A stretch of 64,000 bases of DNA from Rhabditoides inermis (GCA_963966185.1 CAWZYM010000205.1:409001-473000), one strand, 5' to 3'; counted from the first letter of the stretch, positions 32,094-45,235 are shown. Numbers and translations: made by a program. The notes: generated by a model from the letters alone, not told the origin.

Positions 32094-32732
32094 TAAACCT
32101 TGTGTACACCGAAGATGACCGCGACGATTCAATAAGAGGGAAATGATACGAAGAACTGACGACCGTGCATTGACGACAATTCTACCAAGTTACTCCCTCG
32201 AGTTCCACCGAGCCAAATTCCCACAATGTGAATCAACCCCCAACCAGAGAGAGAAGAGAGACAAAGAGGAAAGATGAGACCAATGCAATCAAACGCGAAC
32301 ACGGTAATAACAATAAGGTTTATTAGACAAATAACACCAAAACAACCAAATCTCGAGCTCTCCACCACGAACTAGAGAAATCACGTGAGCCACCGGAAGT
32401 GACCCGCCCGCGCGATACTCAGTCACGTTGTGTCGCACCATACTACCACTACACAACACTATACACTAGCGCCTCACCTCGCGCTCTCTCACTTGGAGCC
32501 ACTCATGGCGCTACACGTCGATCGTCGTGCGCACGTTCTCACTGAATCCAATATGATATAAAATTACAAGGCGCACTATCGATATCGAATACACCTATAA
32601 GAGTGATAGTGAGATACTTGTGAACTATACAGACGTTTATGTATCACCTGGGCGGGCAATTTGTTCAGTTGGTCCAAGTTTCTATCTCGTCTCTGAAAGG
32701 AGATATAGCGCGCTCGGGGTCGAGGTGGCTTC

Positions 32733-32734
32733 AT

Positions 32735-32825
<91 letters not shown>
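32733..32825. repeat. (TG)n microsatellite
   Basis: About 46 uninterrupted GT/TG units, followed by three gagt units. Confidence 0.98.
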
Positions 32826-32826
<1 letters not shown>

Positions 32827-33078
32827 TGAGTGAGTGATTATTGCGGCCGCACGGGAGGCCACAGAGGAGAGTCAAAGCGGCGCGGTCTAAAGCGTATGCA
32901 ACCAAGCGCGCCTCATAGCCTACGGTTGCCGGGGGACGTAGGTACGACCGTGTTATGAAAATATGATATCATATTCATATATCATACTTTAATAGTGATT
33001 GAGTTTCACATGCACCTATATACGTATATGCATGTGTTTGTGCATAGCATATCTTATCGCTGCTTCCATCCCGCGCGG

Positions 33079-33152
33079 CAATATGGCTTAGTGGATAGGG
33101 AGCGCTTACAAGATTCTGAACGTGTCGTGGGTTCGAATCCTCTCATTGAATT
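33079..33152 (+). tRNA. Decayed tRNA-like sequence
   Basis: tggcttagtggatagggagc forms a D-arm (GCTT/GAGC) and gggttcgaatcc is a B box. Acceptor and anticodon stems do not pair. Relic or SINE head. Confidence 0.45.
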
Positions 33153-33480
33153 TTGTTTTGCTAGATTGATTATGACATATATAATGACCTGCAACAATCA
33201 ATCAATCAATCAATCAATCAAAACAGGATGAAAGTACTCATCTAAATGTGTGGACCAAACCAAGAAATTACAAAGAAACAATCGTCCTTAGCCGCTGCAA
33301 CACCCACGCAATCAATCATTCAAAACAGAACGAAATCACTCATCGAAATGTGTGGACCAAACCAAGACACTTCACGATCGCCCCGAGCTGCTGGCATGCG
33401 CAGCAGTGGCGCTCTGCCTCCTTTAGACTAATGGTGGCAGTGGCGGCCCAGGCGTGCCACGAACTCTCGGATCTCCCCAC

Positions 33481-33615
33481 CTTGGACTGGGTGGAAGTCG
33501 TCGACTGCCTTCTGCTCGACATGCGCACAGCGCGACTCCAAGTCGCCCTATCATCCGCCGTCACAGCAGGCTGTGGCATCACCCGCAAACTGATACGTTG
33601 ACGTACCATTCCCAT
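33481..33615 (-). pseudogene. Zinc-finger gene: extra first exon downstream of copy A
   Basis: Encodes MGMVRQRISLRVMPQPAV... over 45 codons, equal in length to copy C exon 1 (43331-43465). It starts 285 bp after the stop of copy A, as copy C starts 280 bp after copy B. Exon 2 is not found after the gttgcag near 33185, so this copy is cut off. Confidence 0.7.
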
Positions 33616-33899
33616 TTTTCGATAGATAGGCACGAGGCTTGGATCGAGTTCCACCAATGATTCTACACAAAACATTGCAAGTCAAAGTTCATAAATATTT
33701 ATTATAAAATTCGTTACAACAACTAAAAACAAATAAATACCAGCAATAAATGCCATAAATATACGTACAAAACAGAAAAAAATCGTGAATATAAAATATA
33801 ATTAGTCGCCTATACAAACTTCAAATATTTGATAAAACCTAAAACTTTTCTTGGGTAGTTTTGTTGAGAGGAGACGGGAGACAGAACGCCAACGCGCTC

Positions 33900-36800
33900 C
33901 TATTCCGTCTCCTTCTCCTTCTTCTCCTTCCAGCCAACCAACTCCTTCTCCTCCTCGGTCGCGAAGCACCGCATCACCATATCGTTCGTCGTAGCCTCCG
34001 ACTAAAACAAAACAATCAATCCATTCAAAATGACCGAAAGGCTTCAATTAATAATCCTACACTCTACATAGAATATCCGTCGTCAACGTGAAACGTGAAA
34101 TCGATCAATCGATATCAATCAATACTCCCATCCCCTACCCACCCTTCCCTTCCGGCGATCGACAAACGAAGTGGCCATGCTACCGTGGTGGTGCTTGGCG
34201 ATGTGGATCCTCAGGCGATTCGAGACTGCAACACACGATATCAAAAACGTATGGTACACTTTGATCACATATATACTGCTTGATTGAACATTGTACGATG
34301 TATGATGCTCCCTTCCTCCCCTCCCCCTCACACTGTGTCTGCCATCCGCACGCGTTGCAGCCGAACGCGTAGAGTGTGAAGTGGGTGGCGGCATGTCTCT
34401 CGAGCCGCTGATGGCAGTGTCCCGGCAACTCCGCCAGCTTCAGAACCGCCTCACAGCTGAGCATCTGGAAAGTTGCGTCATTACTCGATAAACAAATCGA
34501 TGTCAACCCACTTTTTTGAAATGTTTGAAAATACCACAATCACGACAATTCTGAATGAACGGTTCTAGGTTTTGATTTGGCTGATAATAATAATATCGTG
34601 ACTGATACGATTAGTAGACTTGTCGAGTACATATCTATGGCAATACGGATTTTGAAATTTGAATAAACTATTGGTTTTGAACACATTACTACAATAACAT
34701 AAAGCCTAAATCCCTAAATCTAGACTCACATTGCAGTGGACTGTGGTGGCGCGCGCGTGTGTGAGTCGGCTGACGATCTTCTTGACGCCAGCGTGGCGGT
34801 TCCACGCGCCGCGCGCCCGCCAAGCCGCGCTCTGCGCCGCCCCGCGCGCGTTCCACTCCGCGTCCGACAACTGAAAAACTAAAAACTAGCCTGGACCGTC
34901 CTACTAGGAAACTCGAATCTGACCCCCTTCTTAGTAGGAAACTAGAATGGGTTTCGGATACTAGGCCACTAGCTAGTTGACAATATAGGACAGCTGCATG
35001 TTTCCCCTATATAGTTGCCTAGATAGTCGACTATGTAGGAAGAAAACATACTTTTAATATATTCATCAAAATACTATAAATATCATCAAAAGAGTGCGCT
35101 TATTGATGCGCTTTAGTTTTTGAGTATTAACACATGTTCTTGATCAAAAAACTGAATCATGAAAATGCTAAACATATACTTTTTTGGCAACTCGGCTTTC
35201 GCAAGAATAGATCTACAAACGCTCAACTTATTGAGTGTCATGTGTCATAGTCACTGGTTGAAACACCTATCTAATGGAATGATTGTCGATTGTATATACT
35301 TTGATTTCAAGAAGGCATTCGATACTATAAATCACAACTTGCTATACAAAAAGTTGCATTCGCTGGGAATTCGCGGTAACATATTGGGATGGATTAGAAG
35401 TTTCTTGACCGACCGTCGCCAACAAGTAATGGTCGGTGATGAGCTCTCCTCTCCACGGCTTGTCAACTGTGGTGTACCACAAGGGTCTTGCCTAGGTCCC
35501 ATACTGTTCAATGTCTATATTAATGATATCATCTCTAATCTTCCCGACTATGTTGAGTGTGCGCTTTACGCCGATGATTTGAAAATTTCCTTTGCATTTG
35601 ATGCAAATGATCCTTCCGCCCGGCCATTTTACGCGCCGAATATGTCACCGTGCCGGCTTTTTCTCGCTCACTTATCCCCAACGCCTCCAGCTATTATATC
35701 TTCAAACGTTCGAAGAGCGACGCTTAATAAACGATATCGCGTATAGATTATGACTAATCGCACTAGTCTAGAGTATTCTGGCCTCTTCAACATTGTACAT
35801 ACCTTCCCGGTCTCGTGTTTCTCATGGGTGGCGCCTGATTCCTTGCTTTGACACAACTTTAAAGAGCAGCACGTTTTTCAGTAGGGTTTTTGCTCTATGG
35901 AACACACTCCCCAACAACATCATTTTATCTGCGAAACATCAAACAGTGAAATCGTACCTCCTAGATAACCCCCATTTGTTCCCTCCGTCCAAAATTAGAT
36001 GAGTGCTCATTTGGGAACCTGTGTTATCTGTTTTATTCTATTTTTGTGTTTATTTATTTCCAATCACACTTGCAGTATTTACTCTATTTATGTGTTTGTC
36101 CTGTGTTCTTCTATATAGTATACACGGTAATAAATATTATTATTATTATTATATTTCTTGCTGCGGGATTGTGTTCTCAAAAGAGATGTTCGTGCCCGGA
36201 TAGCGCAGTGGTAAGAGTACAGAGTAGTAAACATCTATTAAATGGTAGATCGTAAGTTCAAATCTTGTCGTTGCCAAGCTGTTGTACTGCTAATGAGAAT
36301 ACTTTTGTACAATTGTGTTCTTATTTTAGAACAAGATGACGTCATTTAAACACCGTTTTGAAAATTGAAAAAAAACTTCTCCTACATAATCGCCTAGTTC
36401 CCTCCTATATAGTCGCCTAGAATATCTCCTACATAGTGCACTACTGTTATTCATATAGGTGCCTAGATCAGTGATTCTAGTCGCCTATATAGGACGCCTA
36501 TATAGGCCGCCTAGTAGTGGGGGTTCAGCCGAGAAAGCAAGCAACTATAGCGTGTTCCCTTTTCTGACCGACAAATTCGGACGGCCGCAATATTAGACGA
36601 AAGATGCGAATATTATGCAAATGTTCTATATTGCGGTGATTTCTCACAATTGCGCGCTTGCGCGGTCGCTTTTCCGTTGCCCAATTGGATCCTGCCAACA
36701 TTTCAAATCAGGACTCCATTTCTAGTGTATGAAACTTGTTCATTTTAAAATATGTCATGCCCATAACATGTCCACATTCACTAGTTATGTCGCAATTGTC

Positions 36801-38540
36801 ATATGTCATACAGTACTACTGTACAACTCTTGTTTACACGAAGTCTTTTCAGATAGGTACACTTTTATCGGCGGGGGAGAAAGCTAGAGACCTGAATTTT
36901 TCACAGCAGTTGTATCTCACACTCACGTGTGCCGACATCACCACAGAGCCCGATTTTTGATTTTCGATTTAGTTGAGCTGCAATTTCAGTTCATTCAGTT
37001 GTATGATTTTACAAAGTAGCTCACAGCTCACAAACAAAAAGAGATTAAAGGCTCGATTTATCATAGAAACTAACTATTTTTATATCCGAAGAGATTCACT
37101 AATACCAGAACACTGTAACTTTTCTCGGAGACATGTTACAGAGCTCTGTCTGGTTTGAGCTTTTCAGTTAGGTACACTTTTTTCGACGGAGGAAAGAGCT
37201 AGAGATGTGGAATTCTATGCCGGTCAAAAAGAGAAAACACTATAATTAAATGATTTAACTTACTAGGAACAAGTTTGCAGTAGCGTTTTTTTCATAACTA
37301 TGCGAAACGTCGCAATAAATCTTTCTCTCGCGGTGCGATCGAAAAGTACACGTTCGAAAAATCACTAGAAAAAACCTCAAGTAATTGTCTAAGCATCAAA
37401 AGCACCTGCGCGGGAGACTTCTCTTCTGCCAGAACCTGCAGCTCGCGTGTATGGTCTGCGGGCACATTGCCGACCACACTGACATGCTCATCATCCTGCT
37501 GCGCCGGCTGCTGCGGCTCCACCTTCAAATCAAATCAAATCTGAGAGGTGTTCGAGAGGTGCTCCTCCATCTTATAAATTGTTACCAACCGTACAAACTA
37601 TTATTACCTTCTCGATGGCCGGGGGCGGGGCGACCTGCTCGAGGCTCGCGCCCGGGAAGCACCTTGCCGCCACCCGCGTCAGCTCCGCCGCGCGCTGAAT
37701 AATTTTTAAAATGTATTTTGTATGTAAATGTATAAACAAAATAACTTTTAAAACCAACCTCGACGGAGTTCATCTCGCGCACTTGTCGCGGATCGTCGAC
37801 CGAGTGCGCGGAGCGCATGTGAGACACGATCTCGCTGCGAACTGAAGGAATCGATCGATAAATCATGTTTTAGGTTAAACGAAATGTCAATATATAATAC
37901 ATGAAAATCGGGAAAAGAGAAGTGTGCGCTTACCTGGCCAGGAGTACTTGCACCTCTTCCAACCGCACGAGTAGATGCGCGCATGGGAGAGGGCGTGCTC
38001 GCGACAATGCGCCACCGAAACGAACAGACCACACTTGCGGCACGACAGGTGCGGCTCCTGAAACTACTCTCGACATGCCTTCCAACTACCTCCGAAATGC
38101 CTTGTGAAACGTTTTCCAATTGACAATAAAATTTGACACTTCCGAAAACGCTCAAAATGCTTCGGACCTCCTTGAAAACTAGTCGTTCGAGGCTATTCAG
38201 AGATAGTTTGAAGAGAAATTTTAAGGCAAGATCAAACGCGTTTCGCTAGGAATTCCAATGATAGTTAGAAGGCACTTTGAAAAAAAGTTGAAGATACTGA
38301 CCGCTACTTGACGCTCCTCATTCACCACACGCGCGCGTTTCTCCACAGTCGCCGAATCACCAGCGTCGAACAAACGCTTGCGAGCCTGATGAGCGAGTTG
38401 TCATACATGGACAAGTAGACGATCTCTCACGGTGGCGCGACCGAGGAGAGCTCCGTGAGGCGCGGTGAGCTCGCCAGCCTTGATGAGATCGTCGATCGTC
38501 GTGCGCACGTTCTCACTGAATCCAATATGATATAAAATTA

Positions 38541-38577
<37 letters not shown>

Positions 38578-38836
38578 CAACAAACGTACATTGTGCAGTT
38601 TTGCTTGATCGGCGTGGGCTCTTGCACGACGAACAAGCTCTTGCCGCCGACCGGAAGAGGAAGGCCGGACTCGAACATCTGAAGAAGTTCATTGTGACTA
38701 TGTTATGGCGTCTAAATGAAAATAATTTAAAAAAAAACACATAATAAAACAACACCTCAAAGGCAGCTGAGCGAAGAACGGCCGCAGGGGTAGCGTAGTT
38801 CGTCAAATTTGAAATGACACCGACCGCCTGTTGCGG
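33900..38836 (-). CDS. Multi-zinc-finger protein, copy A (lacks first six exons)
   Basis: Key exons: 38756-38836, a second with MFESGLPLPVGGKSLF (~38586-38680), ENVRTTIDDLIKAG... (ends ACC; 45-nt intron), ARKRLFDAGDSATVEK, EPHLSCRKCGLFVSVAHC (high end 38057), VRSEIVSHMRSAHSVDD, RAAELTRVAARCF, VEPQQPAQQDDEH (low end 37406), LSDAEWNARGAAQ (34730-34870), MLSCEAVLKLAELPGHC, FSNRLRIHIAKHHHG, SEATMNDMVMRCF to the stop at 33900-33902. The C-G-W-K-R-C...H-x4-H and C-N-A-C-G-W...H-x4-HH patterns are C2H2-like fingers. The reading frame is intact over these exons. Compared with copy C, the six upstream exons are missing; homology stops near 38867. The intron 34871-37405 holds a LINE. Likely a nuclear DNA- or RNA-binding protein; function unknown. 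Confidence 0.65.
35159..36152 (+). pseudogene. CR1/Jockey-type LINE, 3' half with (TTA)n tail
   Basis: Reverse transcriptase motifs in order: YFDFKKAFDTINHNLL, FLTDRRQQVMVGDE, GVPQGSCLGPILFNVYINDI, ALYADDLKISFAF (YADD). After a shortened middle, the typical C-terminal tail FFSRVFALWNTLPNNIILS runs to a stop at 36000-36002. The 3' end is ataaatattattattattat. The 5' end and endonuclease are missing. It sits in the intron 34871-37405 of copy A, opposite strand. Confidence 0.85.
36193..36275 (+). tRNA. tRNA-like sequence after the LINE tail
   Basis: gcccggatagcgcagtggta (A box) and aagttcaaatctt (weak B box), ~80 nt. The acceptor stem pairs only partly. Probably a SINE head or relic. 36530-37290 behind it has an imperfect ~60-bp direct repeat (cttttcagwtaggtacactt at 36846 and 37160) and no gene. 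Confidence 0.4.
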
Positions 38837-39193
38837 CTAAAACCAGACAGGGTACATCGGCAAGCAAAACTTGTAAAAAGTAAATAGCTTTAACATTTAA
38901 TTGCTAAGTAAAAAAAGTTTTAAATTTTTTTAGAAAGGATCACCCTATTGGTCGAGATGTTTCAATGCGACATATCCGATGTCGGTGTAAATAGGGTCCA
39001 TCGTGGTGGGACCATTATTATTTTTTATTAATTTTCTTTAATATGCTTTTACTTGATACTTTCTTACACAGTTTGACAGTTTTGAAAGAGCAAGTTTGTG
39101 TTAGTTTTCATACCGTATACGATATACCGTATATATTTCATGATTTATTGACCAATATTTGATATTTGAGTGCACTTGACTCGCAAACTGCAG

Positions 39194-40165
39194 GCCGGTG
39201 CTGCTCTCTTTGTTATTGCTTATGTTCGTTCATCCGCCTTGTGTCGATCCCTGTGTAAATTCATCAGTTGTAGTCTCGATGTGTGGAGGAGCTGCCACCC
39301 GAAAAGATGACGAACACGCGTCTGATAACAAGTTCTTCACTGAGAGCAAAATGGACGTGCAGGTAAAGAAATTAATCAAACCGAGCATGCTAACCTTTCG
39401 GTAAGCTGCGATCGAACTGTTTATACATTTTAATCGTTAAGGATCTTGGTCTCACGCTGGATGAAGGAGTGGTTGCGCTCCAGTCGTTGGAGTGGAAGCG
39501 CATGAAGATGATGAAGGGAGGAGGGAGGATGGACATGGGCCCGGACACGGGCAGCGTGCTAGTGGCCGTTGTCGCCTTCGTCAACGGCGTAAGTTATACA
39601 ACTTTTGTTTTAGATAACCAATTGTTTGCAGCACCTTCGCTCGTCGTATGTGTGGATCAACTCGAGTTCTCCCCTCAACGACCTGGCCCGTCACGTGGTT
39701 CCTCCCGGGTCAGTTTCTTTGTGTTTGTTCTTTGAGATTACTTTGGTTTGTTTCAGATATTTCTTCCGAGTTTTTGCGAGAATGCCCCTTGGTGTTCAGA
39801 AGAAGGCGAAGTCTCTTCTGGCGCTCTTCTGGCGCTTCTGGCTCTTCTGGCTTCTGGCGCACATATCATATATATATATATAACTCACCATATCATATAT
39901 ACCCGATGATATGGTGAGTTCAGAGTTTTTTTTTTACTTTGTTTCTGTTAATATGATTGATTTAATGATCTGTTAAGCCGGGTGGCATAGACAGTTACCT
40001 GGAGGGAACGGAGGCGTCTTTCATGTTTCTCACCAGGGAAAGGGTATGTTGTTTTGATTGTAGTATTCTGCTTATGATTTGATTGTATTATTGTTAATAT
40101 TAGTTTTGGTACTTATTTGTTTGTAGGTTCCTGCGACGCTTGCTCACCTCTACGCTACCATCTGA
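39194..40165 (+). CDS. Unidentified gene, five or six exons
   Basis: Exons: 39194-39362, 39442-39588, 39632-39708, ~39757-39815, 39978-40043, 40127-40165; phases agree except around exon 4, whose donor is unclear. The first exon has an ATG at 39222 after a hydrophobic run (LLSLLLLMF), but it also has a good acceptor before it, so an upstream exon is possible. Segments: DLGLTLDEGVVALQSLEW, DTGSVLVAVVAFVNG, HLRSSYVWINSSSPLNDL, PGGIDSYLEGTEASFMFL, VPATLAHLYATI and stop. An AATAAA follows near 40268. No family recognised. A perfect-looking hairpin (actcaccatatcat...atgatatggtgagt, 39883-39918) and a short CTTCTGGCGC tandem repeat interrupt intron 4. Confidence 0.5.
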
Positions 40166-40269
40166 TGTGCCCAGGAGCCCCAATACCCCACTGTAGGATT
40201 GTGTGTGCTTCCAGATAACCCCCATCATGCTAACATTGTATTGTACATGTCGGATTCAGGCTGATAATA

Positions 40270-41254
40270 ATAAATAAACGTTTAATATAAATTTGCGTAT
40301 TGAATGGATTGAAATGATGAAGAATGTGTGGCAAATGTTCACTGGAATATTTTGGCTTCGACAAAGTCATTGAAAGAGTTCTGTTGATTGATTAGTATTT
40401 GTAAACGTTGTTTGCATGCGCGTTTTAAATTGAGTCGAGGCCCTGCGATACCGTGTTGCTTACGAGTTGATGTTGATTGAGTAGACGAGGCAGAATATTT
40501 TTCGTAATGTGTTTTTAATCTATGGCGTGTTGTGTCATGCGTCGTATATTCTTTTCATGGCAGCGTGAACGCCTTGGACATGTCGAACCACTTCCCCTTG
40601 CTAAGCGAGAACATTACCACAACGCCACGTGGTCGTGTAAAGTGATCAGCGAAATAGAGATATGAACGCCAAGGAAAATATGCAATGCATTTCGTTCAGT
40701 ATAATGCACACTATAATGTTTCACCGAAAAATCCTGAGCTAACTGCGAGCCTAATATAGTCGTAGTTGAATTGTAGTTGATGAAAGTTTTGGTACTTTCG
40801 ATATTGTATTTATTTCGATCCGCGGGTGAGTGTGAGGTAATGAGTGAAACATATATTTGCAATGTTCCGTTTCCTAGGAACGTTATTGGTTGCTGATTTT
40901 TATTTCGTGAATTCGATGTGTTTCGATTACACGTCTGACTGGGACGATGCGGATATGTATCTACAAGCCACATCTCCTACAGCCGCTCAGCAGCCCGCAT
41001 AATGTGAGTCAGGGAGGAGGGAGGGTCTTGTGTAGCACTTAGAAGTAAAGAGAGATGAATTGCTTGAATTTGGTGTGGTCGTTGAGTTCTTTTGCTGTCA
41101 GTCGTTGAGCAGCCCGCATAATGCGAGTGCTGGGGTTGGGAGTGGTGGGATTACCATGATTGCTCTGATTCGGCGTTGTCCTATGTTATAGAAAGTGTGG
41201 ATCAAACATCTAGCTACTTACTTATGGGGGCTCTTATTATCAAAGTAGTTTCAG
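40270..41254. other. Intergenic, nothing recognised
   Basis: gcagcccgcataatg-gagt occurs twice (40989 and 41110). No splice-supported frame was found. Copy B homology begins at about 41247. Confidence 0.5.
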
Positions 41255-43051
41255 GAGCCGCACCTGTCGTGCCGCAAGTGTGGTCTGTTCGTTTCAGTGG
41301 CGCATTGTCGCGAGCACGCCCTCTCCCATGCGCGCATCTACTCGTGCGGTTGGAAGAGGTGCAAGTACTCCTGGCCAGGTAAGCGCACACTTCTATTTTC
41401 CCGATTTTCATGTATTATATATTGACATTTCGTCTAACCTAAAACATGATTTATCGATCGATTCCTTCAGTTCGCAGCGAGATCGTGTCTCACATGCGCT
41501 CCGCGCACTCGGTCGACGATACGCGACAAGTGCGCGAGATGAACGCCGTCGAGGTTGGTTTTCATAAGTTATTTTGTATACATTTACAAAATACATTTTA
41601 AAAATAATTCAGCGCGCGGCGGAGCTGACGCGGGTGGCGGCGAGATGCTTCCCGGGCGCGAGCCTCGAACAGGTCGCCCCGCCCCCGGGCATCGAGAAGG
41701 TAATAATAGTTTGTACGGTTGGTAATAATTTATAAGGTGGAGGAGCACCTCTCGAACACCTCTCATACTATATGTACATGAAAATGCGATTCTGGATAAA
41801 TATTTGATTTGATTTGATTGAGGATGAGCATGTCAGTGTGGTCGGCAATGTGCCCGCAGACCATGCACGCGAGCTGCAGATTCTGAAAGAAGAGAAGACG
41901 CCCGCGCAGGTGATGTTTTTATTCCAGTTGACGACTTTGATGTAACATGCCATCTTCGATTCCGAAGTGAATCCGAACGTTTCTTGGCATCGTTAGTGGG
42001 AAGGCATTGCGTCAAAGATATGAATGCTATATCACGGCATTGAACGAACAGAGTGAAGCGTATTCCTAACACTTCATTCATTGCATTGCAGTTGTCGGAC
42101 GCGGAGTGGAACGCGCGCGGGGCGGCGCAGAGCGCGGCTTGGCGGGCGCGCGGCGCGTGGAACCGCCACGCTGGAGTCAAGAAGATCGTCAGCCGACTCA
42201 CACACGCGCGCGCCACCACAGTCCACTGCAATGTGTGTTATGTTATTGTAGTGATGTGTTCAAAACCAATAGTTTATTCAAATTACAAAATCCGTATCGC
42301 CATTGTACAGATATGTACTCGAAGTCTACTAATCGTATCAGTCACGATATTATTATTATTATCAGCCAAATCAGAAGCAGAACCTAGAGACGTTTCTTCA
42401 GAATCGTAGTGATGTGGCATTTTCAAACATTTCAAAAACGTGTGTTGACATTAAATGTTTATCGATTTGTAATGACGCAACTTTCCAGATGCCCAGCTGT
42501 GAGGCGGTGCTGAAGCTGGCGGAGCTGCCGGGGCACTGCCACCAGCGGCTCGAGAGACATGCCGCCACCCACTTCACACTCTACGCGTTCGGATGCAACG
42601 CGTGCGGATGGCAGACACAGTGTGAGGGAGGAGGGGAGGAAGGGAGCATCATACATCGTACAATGTTCAATCAAGCAGTATATGGGATCAAAGTGTACAA
42701 TACGTTTTTGATATCGTGTGTTGCAGTCTCGAATCGCCTGAGGAGCCACATCGCGAAGCACCACCACGGTAGCATGGCCACTTCGTTTGTCGATAGGAGG
42801 AAGGGCAGGGTGGGTAGGGGATGGGAGTATTGATTGATATCGAATGATCGATTTCACGTTTCACGTTGACGACGGATATTCTATGTAGAGTGTAGGATTA
42901 TTAATTGAAGCCTTTCGGTCATTTTAATGGATTGATTGTTTCGTTTTAGTCGGAGGCTACGATGAACGATATGGTGATGCGGTGCTTCGCGACCGAGGAG
43001 GAGAAGGAGTTGGTTGGCTGGAAGGAGAAGAAGGAGAAGGAGACGGAATAG
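41255..43051 (+). pseudogene. Multi-zinc-finger gene, copy B (C-terminal exons only)
   Basis: Exons: 41255-41378, 41471-41553, 41613-41699, ~41820-41909, 42092-42232, 42489-42621, 42727-42809, 42950-43051. It starts at the first finger exon (EPHLSCRKCGLFVSVAHC) with no N-terminal exons. It shares the fingers CGWKRCKYSWP...HMRSAH and FGCNACGW...HIAKHH and ends KEKKEKETE. The exon near 41820 has lost its VEPQQPAQQ start. Sequence is very close to copy A, but on the opposite strand, so the two form an inverted duplication. Confidence 0.7.
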
Positions 43052-44793
43052 GAGCGCGTTGGCGTTCTGTCTCCCGTCTCCCCTAAATGAAACTACCCAG
43101 GAAATGTTTTAGGCTGTATCAAATATTTGAAGTTTGTATAGGCGACTAATTATATTTTATATTCACGTTTTTTTTCTGTTTTGTATATTCATAATATTTA
43201 TTTGTTTTTAGTTGTTGTAACGAATTTCATAGATAATTTTATAATAAATATTTATGGCTTTTGGCTTGCAATTTTTTCTGTAGAATCATTGGTGAAACTC
43301 GATCCAAGCCTCGTGCCTATCTATCGAAAAATGGGAATGGTACGTCAACGTATCAGTTTGCGGGTGATGCCACAGCCTGCTGTGACGGCGGATGATAGGG
43401 CGACTTCGAGTCGCGGTGTGCACGTGTCGAGCAGAAGGCAGTCGACGACTTCCGCCCAGTCTAAGGTGGAGAGATCCGAGAATTCGTGGCACGCCTAGGC
43501 CGCCACTGCCACCATTAGTATTAGTCTAAAGGAGGCAGATCGCCACTGCTGCGCATGACAGTTGCTCGGGGCGATCGTGTAGTTTCTTGCTTTGGTCCGA
43601 ACATTTCGATTAGTGATTTCGTTCTGTTTTGATCGAGCGATTGATTGATTGATTGTTGCAGACTACGCGCAGGAAGTCGATGAGACTGGAGAGACAGCCG
43701 AAGAAGGAAGCGACGGAGGAGGCGGTGAGCAGAGTGGCAGAGTGTGGATGTGTTGACGCAACATGCTGTTCCAGTCTCCAGTCGCAGTGGCAGTCAAGCC
43801 GGCGTACGCGAAGCAGCCCAAGCGCGAGATGGCCGAATCGGAGTGGGAGGGCGCCGCCCCCGCACTCCGGTTTGACTATGTCGAGGCGAAGCGCGAGCTG
43901 TGTCGCGGTGGGTGATGTAGCTTATAGATAAAGGAAAGTGGAATGTATTATGCGTACAAAGTCGAAATCAACGCTCACGCAGAACAGCATTTTTGTGCAT
44001 CCCTATCCAGAGCATTCGTCTCGCTGGACATTCCATTCTATATGAGTACACTTGTGACAATGTGATGTTGCAGGCTGTAACATATGACATTCTATGTTAA
44101 CATGTTTGTGTTAATTGTGACAATATTACAGTCTGTGAACTTGCAGACGCGGCGGACGTGGCGAATCTGGAGGCGCAGCACGCGCTGGCTATGTGTGGAG
44201 GTAGGCTGGTGAGCTACAAGCAGGGAGGAGTGCCGCAGTGGCAACAGCAGCTGCCGCCTGTCTTGGAGGTGTGTGGTTGGCATAGTGCTTACATCCTTTT
44301 TTGCCTAAAACGCGTAATTGTCAATATTAGGTTTGCAATATGGGGAGAATTGAGAATAGCACCGAACGCGTATCCTAGACGCGTATGATGCGTGCTCCTG
44401 TTCAGGTTCGGGGTGAGACTGGCAGTGGCTCCGGGCAGAGCGAGGGTCAGGGAGTTGAGATGGCGGACTGCGAGGGTGAGCCCGTGTCGCGTTCGGCAGC
44501 TGTCAAGGGAGGGGTGGCTGTGTGTGCGCGTGCGGGTGCGCACACTCGGGACGAGTATGAGGTGAGCATGAGGGGTTTGCAGTTGGAATGTTGATTATGC
44601 TGATATGCCGTGTCATGGCATGCATGAATGTATCTAGGCGTATAGATGTGTGAAGTGATCTATGCATGCACTTCGTTCCAGTTCGATGCTCGCTCTCGAT
44701 TGGCGGTCGATTCGCGCGGTGACTACCTGTTGAGTGAAGACGAGAATGATGGGAATGAGGAGGGGGATGGGGGCGGCGAGGCGATCGAGGTGG

Positions 44794-44880
44794 GTGTACG
44801 GTATATCGGTTTACGGTATATTGGTATACGGTATATCGGTGTACGGTACATCGGTATACGGTATATCGGTATACGGTGTA
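44794..44880 (+). repeat. ~16-bp tandem repeat (GTACGGTATATCGGTA)
   Basis: Six near-identical units in the intron after the acidic exon of copy C. Confidence 0.9.
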
Positions 44881-45190
44881 GTCTGTATTACATGTGTTGA
44901 AGTTTTGCTTGCCGATGTACCCTGTCTGGTTTTAGTCGCAACAGCGGGTGGTGCCATTTTGAATTTGACGAACTACGCTACCCGTGCGGCCGTTCTTCGC
45001 TCAGCTGCCTTTGAGGTGTTGTTTTATTATGTGTGTTTTTTTTTAAATTATTTTCATTTAGACGCCATAACATAGTCACAATGAACTTCTTCAGATGTCC
45101 GAGTCCGGCCTTCCTCCTCCGGTCGGCGGCAAGAGCTTGTTCGTCGTGCAAGAGCCCACGCCGATCAAACAAAAATGTACGTTTGTTGAA

Positions 45191-45227
<37 letters not shown>

Positions 45228-45235
45228 TAATTTTA

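Larger units (their letters stand above)
30705..32515. mobile_element. 1.8-kb DNA-transposon-like insertion in copy D
   Basis: It splits an exon that is continuous in copies A and C. CGTC is present at both borders (30701-30704 and 32516-32519), a 4-bp target duplication. The ends are imperfect inverted repeats: tgtaagagcaccactggtgg and, inverted from the right, tgtagcgccatgagtggctc. No transposase is visible; it carries the foldback at 31205-31978. Confidence 0.7.
34895..36525. repeat. Block with repeated CGCCTATATAGGA-type motifs around a LINE
   Basis: Motifs like cctacatagtcgcctag occur about seven times at 36376-36512 and two to three times at 34990-35040. The outer sequences ctgacccccttcttagtagg (34917) and, inverted from the right, ctgaacccccactactagg (36525) look like imperfect termini. 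Confidence 0.5.

Noticed and set aside
32576..32905. Cys-Val and Thr-His repeat proteins near 32.7 kb
   Set aside because: Translations of the (TG)n microsatellite.
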